A stretch of DNA of 38,788 nt from Caryophanales bacterium UBA970 (GTDB lineage Bacteria; Bacillota_I; Bacilli_A; RFN20; CAG-826): contig DBCA01000023.1 in assembly GCA_002292805.1 (NCBI GenBank), positions 3,278-42,065 of the forward strand, in the 5' to 3' direction. Under the pieces are notes generated by a model. The model was given only the letters and a program-made list of their open reading frames with translations, did no database searches and was not told where the DNA came from. Shown here piece after piece: positions 27,116 through 34,642 of this stretch (positions within the stretch are counted from its first letter, which is position 1; each line of letters starts with the position of its first letter). A program made the position numbers and the translations under genes.

Positions 27116-30100
27116 CTACGGAGTCCCTCCTTCCAAAAAGACTCGAATATCGGTCACAAGTTTGTCTCTAATTTGTTGGGCGAGATCACCTTGAATCACC
27201 GGACCATCCACGCGTTGGATTTGGTCGATGGATTGAAGCTTCACCTCGTAATAAGCGACCTTGATACGTGAATCAAAGGTTGGTAAATGACCTTGATAAA
27301 GAATGGTCACTTGAATATCACTGAATAACCTTGACTCTATTTTACCATTGATAAAGAAATCTTTGGTTAATAATGGCTTGATTTGAAAGGCTAAGTTCCC
27401 ATCCTTCAAGAAAAATAAGGATGGACCAAAAATCATCCGTTTCCACATCGAGATCACTTCGGCTGTGGATCCAGATAATCGCGCATAAAATCCTTGACCG
27501 TGTTTACTCGCATCGGGGTTGTTGGTGGTGGCAATAAAGGACGAGTTTTCTAACGGTGATCGGCCGTAAATCAATGGATCCATAAAACAAGTAAAGCCAT
27601 GCTTCATCGTTTCAAAGTAAGCATCATATGCTTCTGCTTTTAATAGCCCAAATAAGTATTTATAGGTCATGTGCAAAAAGGCAGATTCACGTTCTAACCA
27701 TCCAGGAGTGAACGCTCGGATCCGACCAATTTCCATCGACTCTTCTGCTAAAGGAATGCTGGTCTTATAAATTTTTAAAGCAGAATCATAAAGTGGCGAT
27801 GCCTTGATGGTCTTATAGAGTTGATTGGCTTTTTCAATGGTGGTTAGGCCACTGGATAATAACCGTGCTGGTGCTTCTAAAAACAATGGAATCGAATGGC
27901 GCTTAAAAGCTTTTGCTTGAATATATTGGGTTGGATTGTTTTCTTTCATCGGTAGCAAGGTGTAATCCGTCACCTCATAAGTAAAATACGTATAAGGAAT
28001 GAGATGAATGGTTTCTAATCTCGCGATTGATTGGGTCAACGTGGCATTGGCTTGTTGTAAAAATTGCTTGATTAAATCAACGGATAATGTTTTTAATGTC
28101 AACGGTTGTTTCAATGCATCACGATAGGTTTCAAGGGCAGTCATCCGCGCTTGCCACCGGTTAAATAAATTGGAATCTTGGATGGCCAATAAAGCTTGAA
28201 TCAAATCAACCAGAGGGGCAATGACCGCAATATTTTCTAAAGGAAGATTTGTAATGAAGATAAGTAAGCGTTTTAACTCAAACATTTCCGAAACACCCGA
28301 ACCAAACAAACCGGGCACCCCATTCATCGCATCGTTCCACCCTGGACGATCAGCCTCATACATAAGGCCAAATTCTTCGGGGTCTAATTGGGCAAACTTA
28401 TTGGTGACCAAGGTCATTAGTTTTGCAAGCAAAGTGGTTTTTAAAGTATCTCCGTTAGCCAGTGTTAACCACCCTCTTGGTGATCCTTGGTGGTCATGGT
28501 GAACCGCGTGATACTGTCTAATCTTTCCTGACTTTAAGACATATTTTTCCGCACGTTTTAACACACTTGCAGGCGAGACAAAGTAAGCGTGCTGTTCATT
28601 GAGTAAGGATTGGATGTGGTCTGGGAAAATATCCAAATATGTTTCTAGTAAATCAATGAAGTAAGTGAAATGGTCTCCCCAATAGCCTTCTCCATACGTT
28701 GCTTTAAAGTGATAATGCGATTGGGAAAGAATGTTCTCAACCGTGGCAATCACCGGTAAGCCTTGGAGACCGGCAAGATTAGCGATTTGACCTGGGGTGA
28801 ATTCTCCTTTTAAGACGGAGGCAAAAACAGGCGAGACACCACTCAAGTTTCCCGCAAACGTAAATTGAATCCCTTCTATACTTAAGGGGTTATATCCATC
28901 CGCTTGCAATAACGACGCAAATTGAGCAATCGTGGTTCTGCCACTTTCTGGATGAAAATATAAATCGTTTCTTCGATTTTGTAAGACATCACGAAACGCC
29001 CCATTGCCTTGAGATAAGTAGCTTGGTTCGATAGAAAAGAAATTATAATCACGTTCTAAATCACCATGTTTACGAGAATAAATATGATAGCCAACCTCAC
29101 CGTCTAATGTTTTAAACGTTAATGGGTAGCCACCTCGTAAAATGTTATCCAAATAACATTGTTGTAAATATGAATCAAACATCGGCATGGCAGTTTCCGT
29201 CTTGATTTCTTTGGTCAACTCGTCAATGACGCGGCTATTTTCTAAAAACTTTGCTTCCATGGTTTGGACATTCATGGTTTTTAAAAGTTGATGTAGTTGA
29301 GGACGTTGTTGACTGTACCCAAATAACCCGTAAAAGGTTTGTTGATGTTTCAAGGCAATGCTTGCCACCACAAACGCAGATGGGACTTGGTTCACTGGGG
29401 CTTGGGTTTGTTGACTCATCGCTTCAAAATCATGGTTGATGAGTTGGTAGGGTGTATTAAAGGCGCTATCTTGGGCAAAAACTGCTTTGTAATCATATAA
29501 ATACTTAAATTTGTTTAAACCAAAATAAGCATAAAAATTACCTTCTTCAACGGCCTTAACTTCACTTGAATCCGCAGTTGAAGCGCGTAGTTTTAGGAAG
29601 ACGTGGTTATCCGCTTCTTCAACTTCCATCCAACTTTGGAGAAGATTACTAATCGCTTTATAACCACCGTAATCAATACCTGCTGGTAGCATTTGACTTA
29701 ACCCATCAACAATCGTCAAGTCTTTGGTCTGGTTGTCTAGATTGATCACTTCAACTTTTCTCATCAAGGCAGAAAGCGGCATATTAGGCAAGGTTGCATA
29801 GGTGATTCTGACGTTGATGTTCCAAGAAGGAATGGTTTCTTCAAGGATGATTTGATGGGGATCGACGCTGAGGGTTTGATTTAGATTTTTTTCCTGAAAA
29901 CATTCATAGACTTCATTTTTAAATTTAATGAAGGTTCTAAATCCTTGTTGATGGACATATGCATACGCAAGGTTAGCTGGATAAAATTCAGTGATGGCAC
30001 CATTTTTATCTCGCACCCCAAAGCTAGTCACTGCTTGGCCTCGGTTGACATAAAAGACCCACATGGGCAGTCCTTGTTTACCAGCGATTCCTGGTAAAAA

Positions 30101-30154
30101 GCCTGCAAAGGGTTTTTGTTTTTGATACGTCTGACTTGTGAACGTTTTCATCAT
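27116..30154 (-). CDS. Beta-glucan phosphorylase (GH94/GH149/GH161 type)
   Basis: 1012 residues from the ATG at 30154, chosen for AAGGAT at good spacing; an in-frame TTG lies just upstream at 30157 and a second ATG at 30151. The N-terminal beta-sandwich (FYVNRGQAVTSFGVRDKNGA) and central (alpha/alpha)6 region are those of inverting glycoside phosphorylases. The catalytic segment is DRPGWNDAMNGVPGLFGSG, with the general acid Asp608 equivalent to the Asp of GH94 enzymes. Size and context favour a beta-1,3-glucan phosphorylase (GH149/GH161) over short cellobiose phosphorylases. It would release glucose 1-phosphate from oligosaccharides in the cytosol, saving ATP. First gene of the operon. Clan firm, family inferred. 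Confidence 0.85.
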   Translation of the reverse strand: MMKTFTSQTYQKQKPFAGFLPGIAGKQGLPMWVFYVNRGQAVTSFGVRDKNGAITEFYPANLAYAYVHQQGFRTFIKFKNEVYECFQEKNLNQTLSVDPHQIILEETIPSWNINVRITYATLPNMPLSALMRKVEVINLDNQTKDLTIVDGLSQMLPAGIDYGGYKAISNLLQSWMEVEEADNHVFLKLRASTADSSEVKAVEEGNFYAYFGLNKFKYLYDYKAVFAQDSAFNTPYQLINHDFEAMSQQTQAPVNQVPSAFVVASIALKHQQTFYGLFGYSQQRPQLHQLLKTMNVQTMEAKFLENSRVIDELTKEIKTETAMPMFDSYLQQCYLDNILRGGYPLTFKTLDGEVGYHIYSRKHGDLERDYNFFSIEPSYLSQGNGAFRDVLQNRRNDLYFHPESGRTTIAQFASLLQADGYNPLSIEGIQFTFAGNLSGVSPVFASVLKGEFTPGQIANLAGLQGLPVIATVENILSQSHYHFKATYGEGYWGDHFTYFIDLLETYLDIFPDHIQSLLNEQHAYFVSPASVLKRAEKYVLKSGKIRQYHAVHHDHQGSPRGWLTLANGDTLKTTLLAKLMTLVTNKFAQLDPEEFGLMYEADRPGWNDAMNGVPGLFGSGVSEMFELKRLLIFITNLPLENIAVIAPLVDLIQALLAIQDSNLFNRWQARMTALETYRDALKQPLTLKTLSVDLIKQFLQQANATLTQSIARLETIHLIPYTYFTYEVTDYTLLPMKENNPTQYIQAKAFKRHSIPLFLEAPARLLSSGLTTIEKANQLYKTIKASPLYDSALKIYKTSIPLAEESMEIGRIRAFTPGWLERESAFLHMTYKYLFGLLKAEAYDAYFETMKHGFTCFMDPLIYGRSPLENSSFIATTNNPDASKHGQGFYARLSGSTAEVISMWKRMIFGPSLFFLKDGNLAFQIKPLLTKDFFINGKIESRLFSDIQVTILYQGHLPTFDSRIKVAYYEVKLQSIDQIQRVDGPVIQGDLAQQIRDKLVTDIRVFLEGGTP

Positions 30155-30155
30155 C

Positions 30156-30186
30156 AATATCCTTTAATATCCTTTTAATATCCTTT
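30156..30186 (-). repeat. Three tandem RBS-like repeats in operon leader
   Basis: On the minus strand the leader reads AAAGGATATT three times in succession (the last copy starting AAGG), with a period of 10-11 nt, the last one placed as the Shine-Dalgarno of the phosphorylase. Each copy carries AAGGA. Multiple ribosome landing sites could raise initiation at the head of the operon, or the array may simply be slippage product. The repetition is seen directly; any effect is inference. Confidence 0.75.
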
Positions 30187-30208
30187 GTTTAGGAAATCGG
30201 TTTCTTTT

Positions 30209-30237
30209 ATCATAAGATATCTTGTATGCGCTTACAA
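30209..30237 (-). promoter_or_regulatory. Promoter of glucan operon
   Basis: On the minus strand a -35 box TTGTAA (30237-30232) is followed after exactly 17 nt by a -10 box TATGAT (30214-30209, five of six consensus bases). The predicted start is near 30202, giving a leader of about 48 nt before the phosphorylase ATG at 30154. The -35 box is embedded in the operator at 30222-30237. No other convincing promoter was noticed inside the downstream gene chain. Confidence 0.7.
30222..30237. promoter_or_regulatory. LacI/CcpA-type operator
   Basis: TTGTATGCGCTTACAA is a 16-bp palindrome with a single mismatched pair around a central GCGC. It fits the LacI-family operator layout and matches the CcpA cre consensus with one deviation on either strand. 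It covers the -35 box and part of the spacer of the operon promoter, so a bound repressor would block RNA polymerase. Either the operon's own LacI-family regulator or a global CcpA could be the ligand-responsive protein; sequence alone does not decide. Confidence 0.7.
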
Positions 30238-30284
30238 TAAAAATGCAAAATCTTTTGATTGCGCCGCCATCTTTAGATGAACGA

Positions 30285-30313
30285 TTGATTAATGAATGTT
30301 TTTTTGTTAATCT
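30285..30313 (+). promoter_or_regulatory. Promoter of tRNA-Ala
   Basis: TTGATT (30285-30290) and TAATCT (30308-30313) are separated by 17 nt, placing the start about 7 nt before the first base of the tRNA. Both boxes match four of six consensus bases. It points away from the glucan operon promoter and straight into the insertion sequence downstream of the tRNA. Confidence 0.5.
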
Positions 30314-30327
30314 TGAGTGGCAATATT

Positions 30328-30403
30328 GGGGCTGTAGCTCATTTGGGAGAGCGCGTCGTTCGCAACGACGAGGTAGCGAGTTCGATCCTCGTCAGCTCCA
30401 CCA
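30328..30403 (+). tRNA. tRNA-Ala, anticodon CGC
   Basis: A complete 76-nt cloverleaf with encoded CCA. The acceptor stem GGGGCTG/CAGCTCC contains the G3-U70 wobble pair that defines alanine identity. The D stem is GCTC/GAGC, the anticodon stem CGTCG/CGACG with loop TTCGCAA (anticodon CGC), and the T stem GCGAG/CTCGT with loop TTCGATC. CGC reads only the GCG codon; low-GC bacteria mostly use UGC for alanine. The gene stands alone, with an IS3-family element starting 13 nt after its CCA. Confidence 0.95.
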
Positions 30404-30460
30404 TTTTGCGTTGATGTGGCTTCCAAAAGTTGGAGATAAGGTATGATTTAAGAATACCGA

Positions 30461-30477
30461 CTTCCAAAACTTGGAGG
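30461..30477 (+). promoter_or_regulatory. Hairpin sequestering the transposase RBS
   Basis: CTTCCAA (30461-30467) and TTGGAGG (30471-30477) pair as a 7-bp stem (one G-T pair) with a 3-nt loop. The 3' arm contains the GGAGG Shine-Dalgarno of the transposase, whose ATG is at 30487, and a run of six T lies between. A near copy of the hairpin (CTTCCAAAAGTTGGAG, 30420-30435) sits 41 bp upstream. Such structures can suppress transposase made from transcripts entering from outside, here the tRNA promoter. It could also act as a terminator. Confidence 0.6.
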
Positions 30478-30486
30478 CCATTTTTT

Positions 30487-31845
30487 ATGAGATTAACATT
30501 AAAAGAACGACTCGCGATGGTGTTAGAACACCTTCATGAGGGAAAATCTTACTCCTATTTGAGAAACAAATATCAATTCGATATTCCTAAGCTAAAATAC
30601 ATGGTCAAACTGTATCTCCAGCATGGGGAAACCCCGTTTCAAGATCGGCAGAAACAAACCCATCGAAGAGACACGAAACTGCTCGCGATAAGTCGAGTAG
30701 ACAAGGGTGAATCCATTCGTCAGGTCGCGTGTGATCTTGGGTTGCTTGATCCTGGTATTCTTACAGATTGGCTTGAACTGTATCGCCTTAAAGGTGAAGG
30801 GGCGATTCAAGATACGAATGCAAGGCGAAACTACCGAAATGAAGATGAACGTTACAAAGAAACCATTGATCAAGAATTAGTGGAAAAAGTCATGAGACTC
30901 GAAGCGGAGATTGCTTACCTAAAAAAATCGCAGTCCTTAGCCCTGAACCTAGAAAGTCTTACCGCAAAAAGAAAAAGTGAGATCATCACAGAGCTAAGGA
31001 AAGACTATACGTTAGAGACGTTGTTAGCGATGAGTCAGTTACCAGCATCGGTGTATCATTACCATCAACAAACCAGACCGAAAGCGTATCAATATGAAGT
31101 CATTCAACAAGAGATTGAACGCCTGCACATTAAAAAGCACTATAAAAAAGCTGGTTACCAGCGTATCTACATTGAGTTAAAGAAACTGGGATACCATATT
31201 GGCAAGAACAAAGTTCTCTATTTGATGAAGACGATGGGACTGTTACAAATTAGAAAGAAGAAATGGCGACGATATAACTCATTTAAAGGTGATCTAGGTG
31301 GCGTGCTGCCTAACATGATGAACCAAGAATTTAAAACCACTGCTCCGTATCAGAAAGCTGGCACGGATGTGACCATGTTCCCTCTTGATGAGCAAGCAGT
31401 CTTCCTCTCTCCGATTATTGATTTCCATACCCGTGAAGTGCTTGCCTATTTTGTTGGATTGGATGCGAAGACGGATAAGATGATGGCGATGTTAACGATG
31501 TTAAAGAAACAACATGGTCGAGCGATTAAAGGCATGATCATTCAATCGGATCAAGGATCGCAATACCAAAGTTCCCATTACCGAGAAGCATTGAAATCCT
31601 ATCGCTTGATTCAATCGATGAGTCGAAAAGGAAACTGCTTAGACAATTCTCCAACTGAAAGTTTCTTTGGTCAGATGAAACAAGAGATGTGGTACGGAAA
31701 GGAGCATCAATATCAAAACCCTGAAGAACTCATTCAAGCAATCCACGAACATATTGCTTATCACAACCAAACAAGAATCGTCATCAAACTCAAAGCAAGT
31801 CCATTAGAATATCGTCAATCTATCCTAATCCAACAATCTATGTAA
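30487..31845 (+). CDS. IS3-family transposase, single fused ORF (IS150-like)
   Basis: 453 residues from the ATG at 30487, preferred over an upstream in-frame ATG at 30430 because GGAGG precedes it and the protein then opens with the HTH region. Order: two helix-turn-helix motifs (about 3-45 and 60-100), a leucine-zipper-like stretch (VEKVMRLEAEIAYLKKSQSL, about 131-150), an OrfB-type region (KKHYKKAGYQRIYIELKKLG), then the integrase core with D in GTDVTMF, D in IIQSDQGSQY and E in NSPTESFFG. All DDE residues are present, so it looks intact. IS3 elements normally split OrfA and OrfB by a frameshift; here they are one frame, although an A7 run remains at the junction (30921-30927). Confidence 0.92.
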   Translation: MRLTLKERLAMVLEHLHEGKSYSYLRNKYQFDIPKLKYMVKLYLQHGETPFQDRQKQTHRRDTKLLAISRVDKGESIRQVACDLGLLDPGILTDWLELYRLKGEGAIQDTNARRNYRNEDERYKETIDQELVEKVMRLEAEIAYLKKSQSLALNLESLTAKRKSEIITELRKDYTLETLLAMSQLPASVYHYHQQTRPKAYQYEVIQQEIERLHIKKHYKKAGYQRIYIELKKLGYHIGKNKVLYLMKTMGLLQIRKKKWRRYNSFKGDLGGVLPNMMNQEFKTTAPYQKAGTDVTMFPLDEQAVFLSPIIDFHTREVLAYFVGLDAKTDKMMAMLTMLKKQHGRAIKGMIIQSDQGSQYQSSHYREALKSYRLIQSMSRKGNCLDNSPTESFFGQMKQEMWYGKEHQYQNPEELIQAIHEHIAYHNQTRIVIKLKASPLEYRQSILIQQSM

Positions 31846-32081
31846 TAATTATGTGGTAGAGGGTTCAGTCATAACGTCTCCAACTAAATAGAGCCAATAC
31901 ACGTGAAAATAACCCTATTTATTCGACTTTATTTACGATTTATCCTTAAACGAATCATCTTGATTCATCCCTTACAAAAGGTTTAACATTAAAAATATTT
32001 TAATGCATGCTTGGCCTAGTGTGATAATCTAATAATGTTTGTGATGATTTTATAATCAATCGCTTCGAGGAGAATAAACTA

Positions 32082-32900
32082 ATGCTAGAATGGGTTATTG
32101 AATTTCTTTCGCCATTATTTGCCTGGTCAATGACGACCCCTGTGTCTTATGGTGACTGGGCGACCAGTTGGTTTCATTATGTGACGTTTGCTTTGATCAT
32201 CGTCCTTGCGATTGTCATTGCCCGCTTCTATAAAGACAAACCTTCGCATCGTGTCTATAAGTTTGTATTCATCACCGCAATATGCATGGCTTTTTTTGAA
32301 GGTTTAAGACAACTATTCTTTGTGTGGCAATCTGGGGGTAGTTATCCTTGGTATGTGTTTCCCTTCCAATTTTGCAGCACCCCAATTTATGCCGGTTTAC
32401 TCATTCGTTTTGTTCCTCGTACATTAAAAGAAACCTTCATGCAATATCTAGGATCCTTTTCTTTTCTCGGTGGCATCTTAGTCATGTTGTTGCCTAATGA
32501 CATTTATATCACCTCTGTTTTCATTAACTTCCAATCCACTTTCCATCATGGGGCGATGTTAGTCATGGGATTAGTTGGTGTTGTAAGATTTAAGCATCTT
32601 TCCATCAAACAATTTACCCCTTCAGTCCTTACCTTTGCCACGTTTGTGATTCTTGCTGTTTTGATGAATACACTTCATAACGAGTTTATTAACGTACCAA
32701 CATTCAATATGTTTTTTATTAACCCTTTATATGGCACTTCATTGCCAATACTTAGGGACATTTATCCTTTAGTTCCATATTTTATTTTCCTGATTATTTA
32801 TATCCTTGGGTTTACGATTGGTGCTTATCTAATTGTGGCCATTCATAATAGCAAGAGTTTATTTGTTAAAGTAAAGAAACCAATTCAAGTAAAAGCATAG
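32082..32900 (+). CDS. YwaF/TMEM164-family membrane protein
   Basis: 272 residues with about seven transmembrane helices. FPFQFCSTPIY with Cys98 and FQSTFHHGAMLVMG with His155-His156 are the conserved membrane-embedded Cys and His of the YwaF family (TIGR02206 in bacteria, TMEM164 in animals). The animal protein has been described as an acyltransferase for ether phospholipids using such a Cys; whether bacterial members do this is not established to my knowledge. A strong GAGGAG RBS lies 9 nt before the ATG. It stands alone between the IS element and the glycine cleavage operon. The gaps on either side (236 and 259 nt) are AT-rich with nothing identifiable beyond probable promoter sequence. 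Confidence 0.78.
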   Translation: MLEWVIEFLSPLFAWSMTTPVSYGDWATSWFHYVTFALIIVLAIVIARFYKDKPSHRVYKFVFITAICMAFFEGLRQLFFVWQSGGSYPWYVFPFQFCSTPIYAGLLIRFVPRTLKETFMQYLGSFSFLGGILVMLLPNDIYITSVFINFQSTFHHGAMLVMGLVGVVRFKHLSIKQFTPSVLTFATFVILAVLMNTLHNEFINVPTFNMFFINPLYGTSLPILRDIYPLVPYFIFLIIYILGFTIGAYLIVAIHNSKSLFVKVKKPIQVKA

Positions 32901-33159
32901 CCAACGAATTGACTTAAACCTTACGTTTTAAAAAAAATTACCATTCAATAGATTAGATGATCTTGCTACGTTTGTCTAAAAGTTAAGTGGATTGGATTGA
33001 ATTCCCTTAAGTTTTTCCTCTTCACATTTATCAATTTCTAAGCTCATTCAAAATGATTGCGATTCGTTTTTCTATAACCGAGGGACATCTTTTCATAAAC
33101 TTCACTAACATGATTCTGCGGTAATAAGGTAAAATAATCTCCATAACTGAGGTTAACTT

Positions 33160-34248
33160 ATGGCAAAATTACCACTCCACGATGAGCATGTTAAATTAGG
33201 GGCAAAAATAGTCTTTTACGGTGGTTTTACCATGCCTCAAGAATACAAAGGTTTGGTCGCGGAACACCGCGCTGTCCGGCAACAAGCCGGGGTGTTTGAC
33301 GTCTCCCATATGGCGCGCATTTACATCACTGGCAAAGATGCCATTGCCTTTGTGGAATCTTTAGTGACCAATCAAATTGCTGGTCAACCAGAAAACAAAG
33401 CCATTTACGCCCTTATGTGCAATGACCAGGGATATCCCATTGATGATTTAATCGCCTATGTGTTATCTCCTAAAAAAATTCTTTTGGTCTTAAATGCGAT
33501 CAATAGCCAAGTGGATATTGAATGGTTAACCGCAAAAAAAGCAAATTTTGATGTCAGTATTGATGTTGTCACAAGCCAATTACTTCAACTTGCGCTTCAA
33601 GGACCTTTGGCAGAGGCGGTTCTACAAACGCACATCACCAAAAAGGTTGAATTAAGTGAACTTAAATTCATGACCTATGTCATGACCAAATATCAAGGAA
33701 AAGAATTGCTCATTTCTCGGTCTGGATATACCGGCAGTGATGGGTTTGAGGTTTATGCAGATTTACCGACCATCCAATCTTTATGGCAAGCGTTTATGGG
33801 GGATTCAAGAGTGACGCCTTGCGGATTAGGCGCAAGAGACACCTTAAGATTTGAAGCGGCACTACCTTTATACTCTCATGAAATCTCTGAACACATTTCT
33901 CCCATAGAAGCAGGTTTAACCTTTGCAGTTAAATTAACCAAAAACTTTATTGGCAAAGAAGTCCTTGCTAAACAAATGCAACAAGGGGTTAAACAAAAAC
34001 TTGTTGGCATTGAGTTACTTGGACGAGGGGTTGCAAGAGCGGAATACCCAGTGCTGGTTGGCGATAAACAAGTGGGATTAATCACCACCGGTTATATCTT
34101 GCCAGATTCCACCAAAGCTTTGGCCATGGCCATCCTAGAAACACCGTATACATCGGTAGGAACCAAGGTTGTGGTCATGATGAGAAATACGCCTATTGAA
34201 GCAGTCGTTCGTGATATGATATTCATGCAGAAGCAATATAAACGCTAG
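33160..34248 (+). CDS. gcvT: Glycine cleavage system T protein (aminomethyltransferase)
   Basis: 362 residues, normal for GcvT. It moves the methylene group from aminomethyl-lipoyl GcvH to tetrahydrofolate and releases ammonia. Visible motifs: GVFDVSHMARIYITG, ALMCNDQGYPIDDLIAYV, SRSGYTGSDGFEVYA, CGLGARDTLRFEAALPLYSHE (with the folate-site Asp and Arg) and a C-terminal barrel. GAGG lies about 7 nt before the ATG. It is the first gene of gcvT-gcvH-gcvPA-gcvPB, with 9 nt to gcvH. The 259-nt upstream region shows no recognisable glycine riboswitch, which many Firmicute gcv operons carry. Confidence 0.95.
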   Translation: MAKLPLHDEHVKLGAKIVFYGGFTMPQEYKGLVAEHRAVRQQAGVFDVSHMARIYITGKDAIAFVESLVTNQIAGQPENKAIYALMCNDQGYPIDDLIAYVLSPKKILLVLNAINSQVDIEWLTAKKANFDVSIDVVTSQLLQLALQGPLAEAVLQTHITKKVELSELKFMTYVMTKYQGKELLISRSGYTGSDGFEVYADLPTIQSLWQAFMGDSRVTPCGLGARDTLRFEAALPLYSHEISEHISPIEAGLTFAVKLTKNFIGKEVLAKQMQQGVKQKLVGIELLGRGVARAEYPVLVGDKQVGLITTGYILPDSTKALAMAILETPYTSVGTKVVVMMRNTPIEAVVRDMIFMQKQYKR

Positions 34249-34257
34249 GAGAAAAAA

Positions 34258-34623
34258 ATGAGCAATCGTAAATATTCGCCCTCCCATGAATGGGTTGTTT
34301 TAGAAGGTAACATAGCCACCATCGGCATCACGGATTACGCCCAAGGTAGTTTGGGAACCATCGTGTTTGTTGACTTACCTAAGGTGGGAAAAACCTTTAA
34401 AGAAAATGATGTCTTCGGCGTGGTAGAATCTGTCAAAGCTGCCTCCGATTTATATATTCCAGTATCTGGAGAAATTGTAGAAGTCAATCAATCCCTCATC
34501 AGTGGGCCTGACTTAATTAATCAAGACGCGGAATCCACGTGGATCATCAAAGTTAAATTATCCAACCCAGCTGAAATGAACACCTTGTTATCTAAAGCTG
34601 ATTACGACGCCTTACCAAAGTAA
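34258..34623 (+). CDS. gcvH: Glycine cleavage system H protein (lipoyl carrier)
   Basis: 121 residues. The small beta-barrel carrier shuttles the aminomethyl intermediate between P and T proteins and electrons to the lipoamide dehydrogenase. The lipoylation site is in GVVESVKAASDLYIPVSGE, with Lys60 the modified residue, flanked by the usual Glu and Ala. HEWV near residue 10 and NPAEMNTLLSKADYDAL at the C-terminus are also typical. AGGAG lies 6 nt before the ATG. The lipoate ligase or synthase and the L protein needed for function are not in this window. Confidence 0.96.
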   Translation: MSNRKYSPSHEWVVLEGNIATIGITDYAQGSLGTIVFVDLPKVGKTFKENDVFGVVESVKAASDLYIPVSGEIVEVNQSLISGPDLINQDAESTWIIKVKLSNPAEMNTLLSKADYDALPK

Positions 34624-34642
34624 TAAGAAAGGATACTAAAAG

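Larger units (their letters stand above)
30417..31896 (+). mobile_element. IS3-family insertion sequence
   Basis: About 1.48 kb around one transposase gene, the right size for IS3. The ends form imperfect inverted repeats of about 30 bp: the left end TGGCTTCCAAAAGTTGGAGA and the inverted right end TGGCTCTATTTAGTTGGAGA share TGGCT, AGTTGGAGA and, a few bases inward, TATGA. I could not find a convincing target duplication, so the exact ends may differ by a few bases. The element lies between tRNA-Ala and the YwaF-like gene and does not visibly interrupt a coding region. Confidence 0.75.

Noticed and set aside
9298..30154. Horizontal transfer of the whole glucan locus
   Set aside because: An IS element and a tRNA lie beside it, but base and codon use look like the neighbours by eye and no integrase or attachment repeats were seen; not supportable without composition statistics.
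30156..30186. Tandem repeat as a CRISPR-like or mobile-element remnant
   Set aside because: The unit is only 10-11 nt with no spacers; it fits repeated ribosome-binding sites better.
30222..30446. Open reading frame running across the operator, the tRNA promoter and tRNA-Ala
   Set aside because: It overlaps a structurally complete tRNA and its promoter, and its translation has no protein-like pattern.
30411..31905. Target-site duplication around the IS element
   Set aside because: No matching 3-5 bp flanks were found at any plausible placement of the ends.
32901..33159. Possible glycine riboswitch before gcvT
   Set aside because: None of the conserved aptamer core sequences could be seen; the region is AT-rich with only promoter-like stretches.
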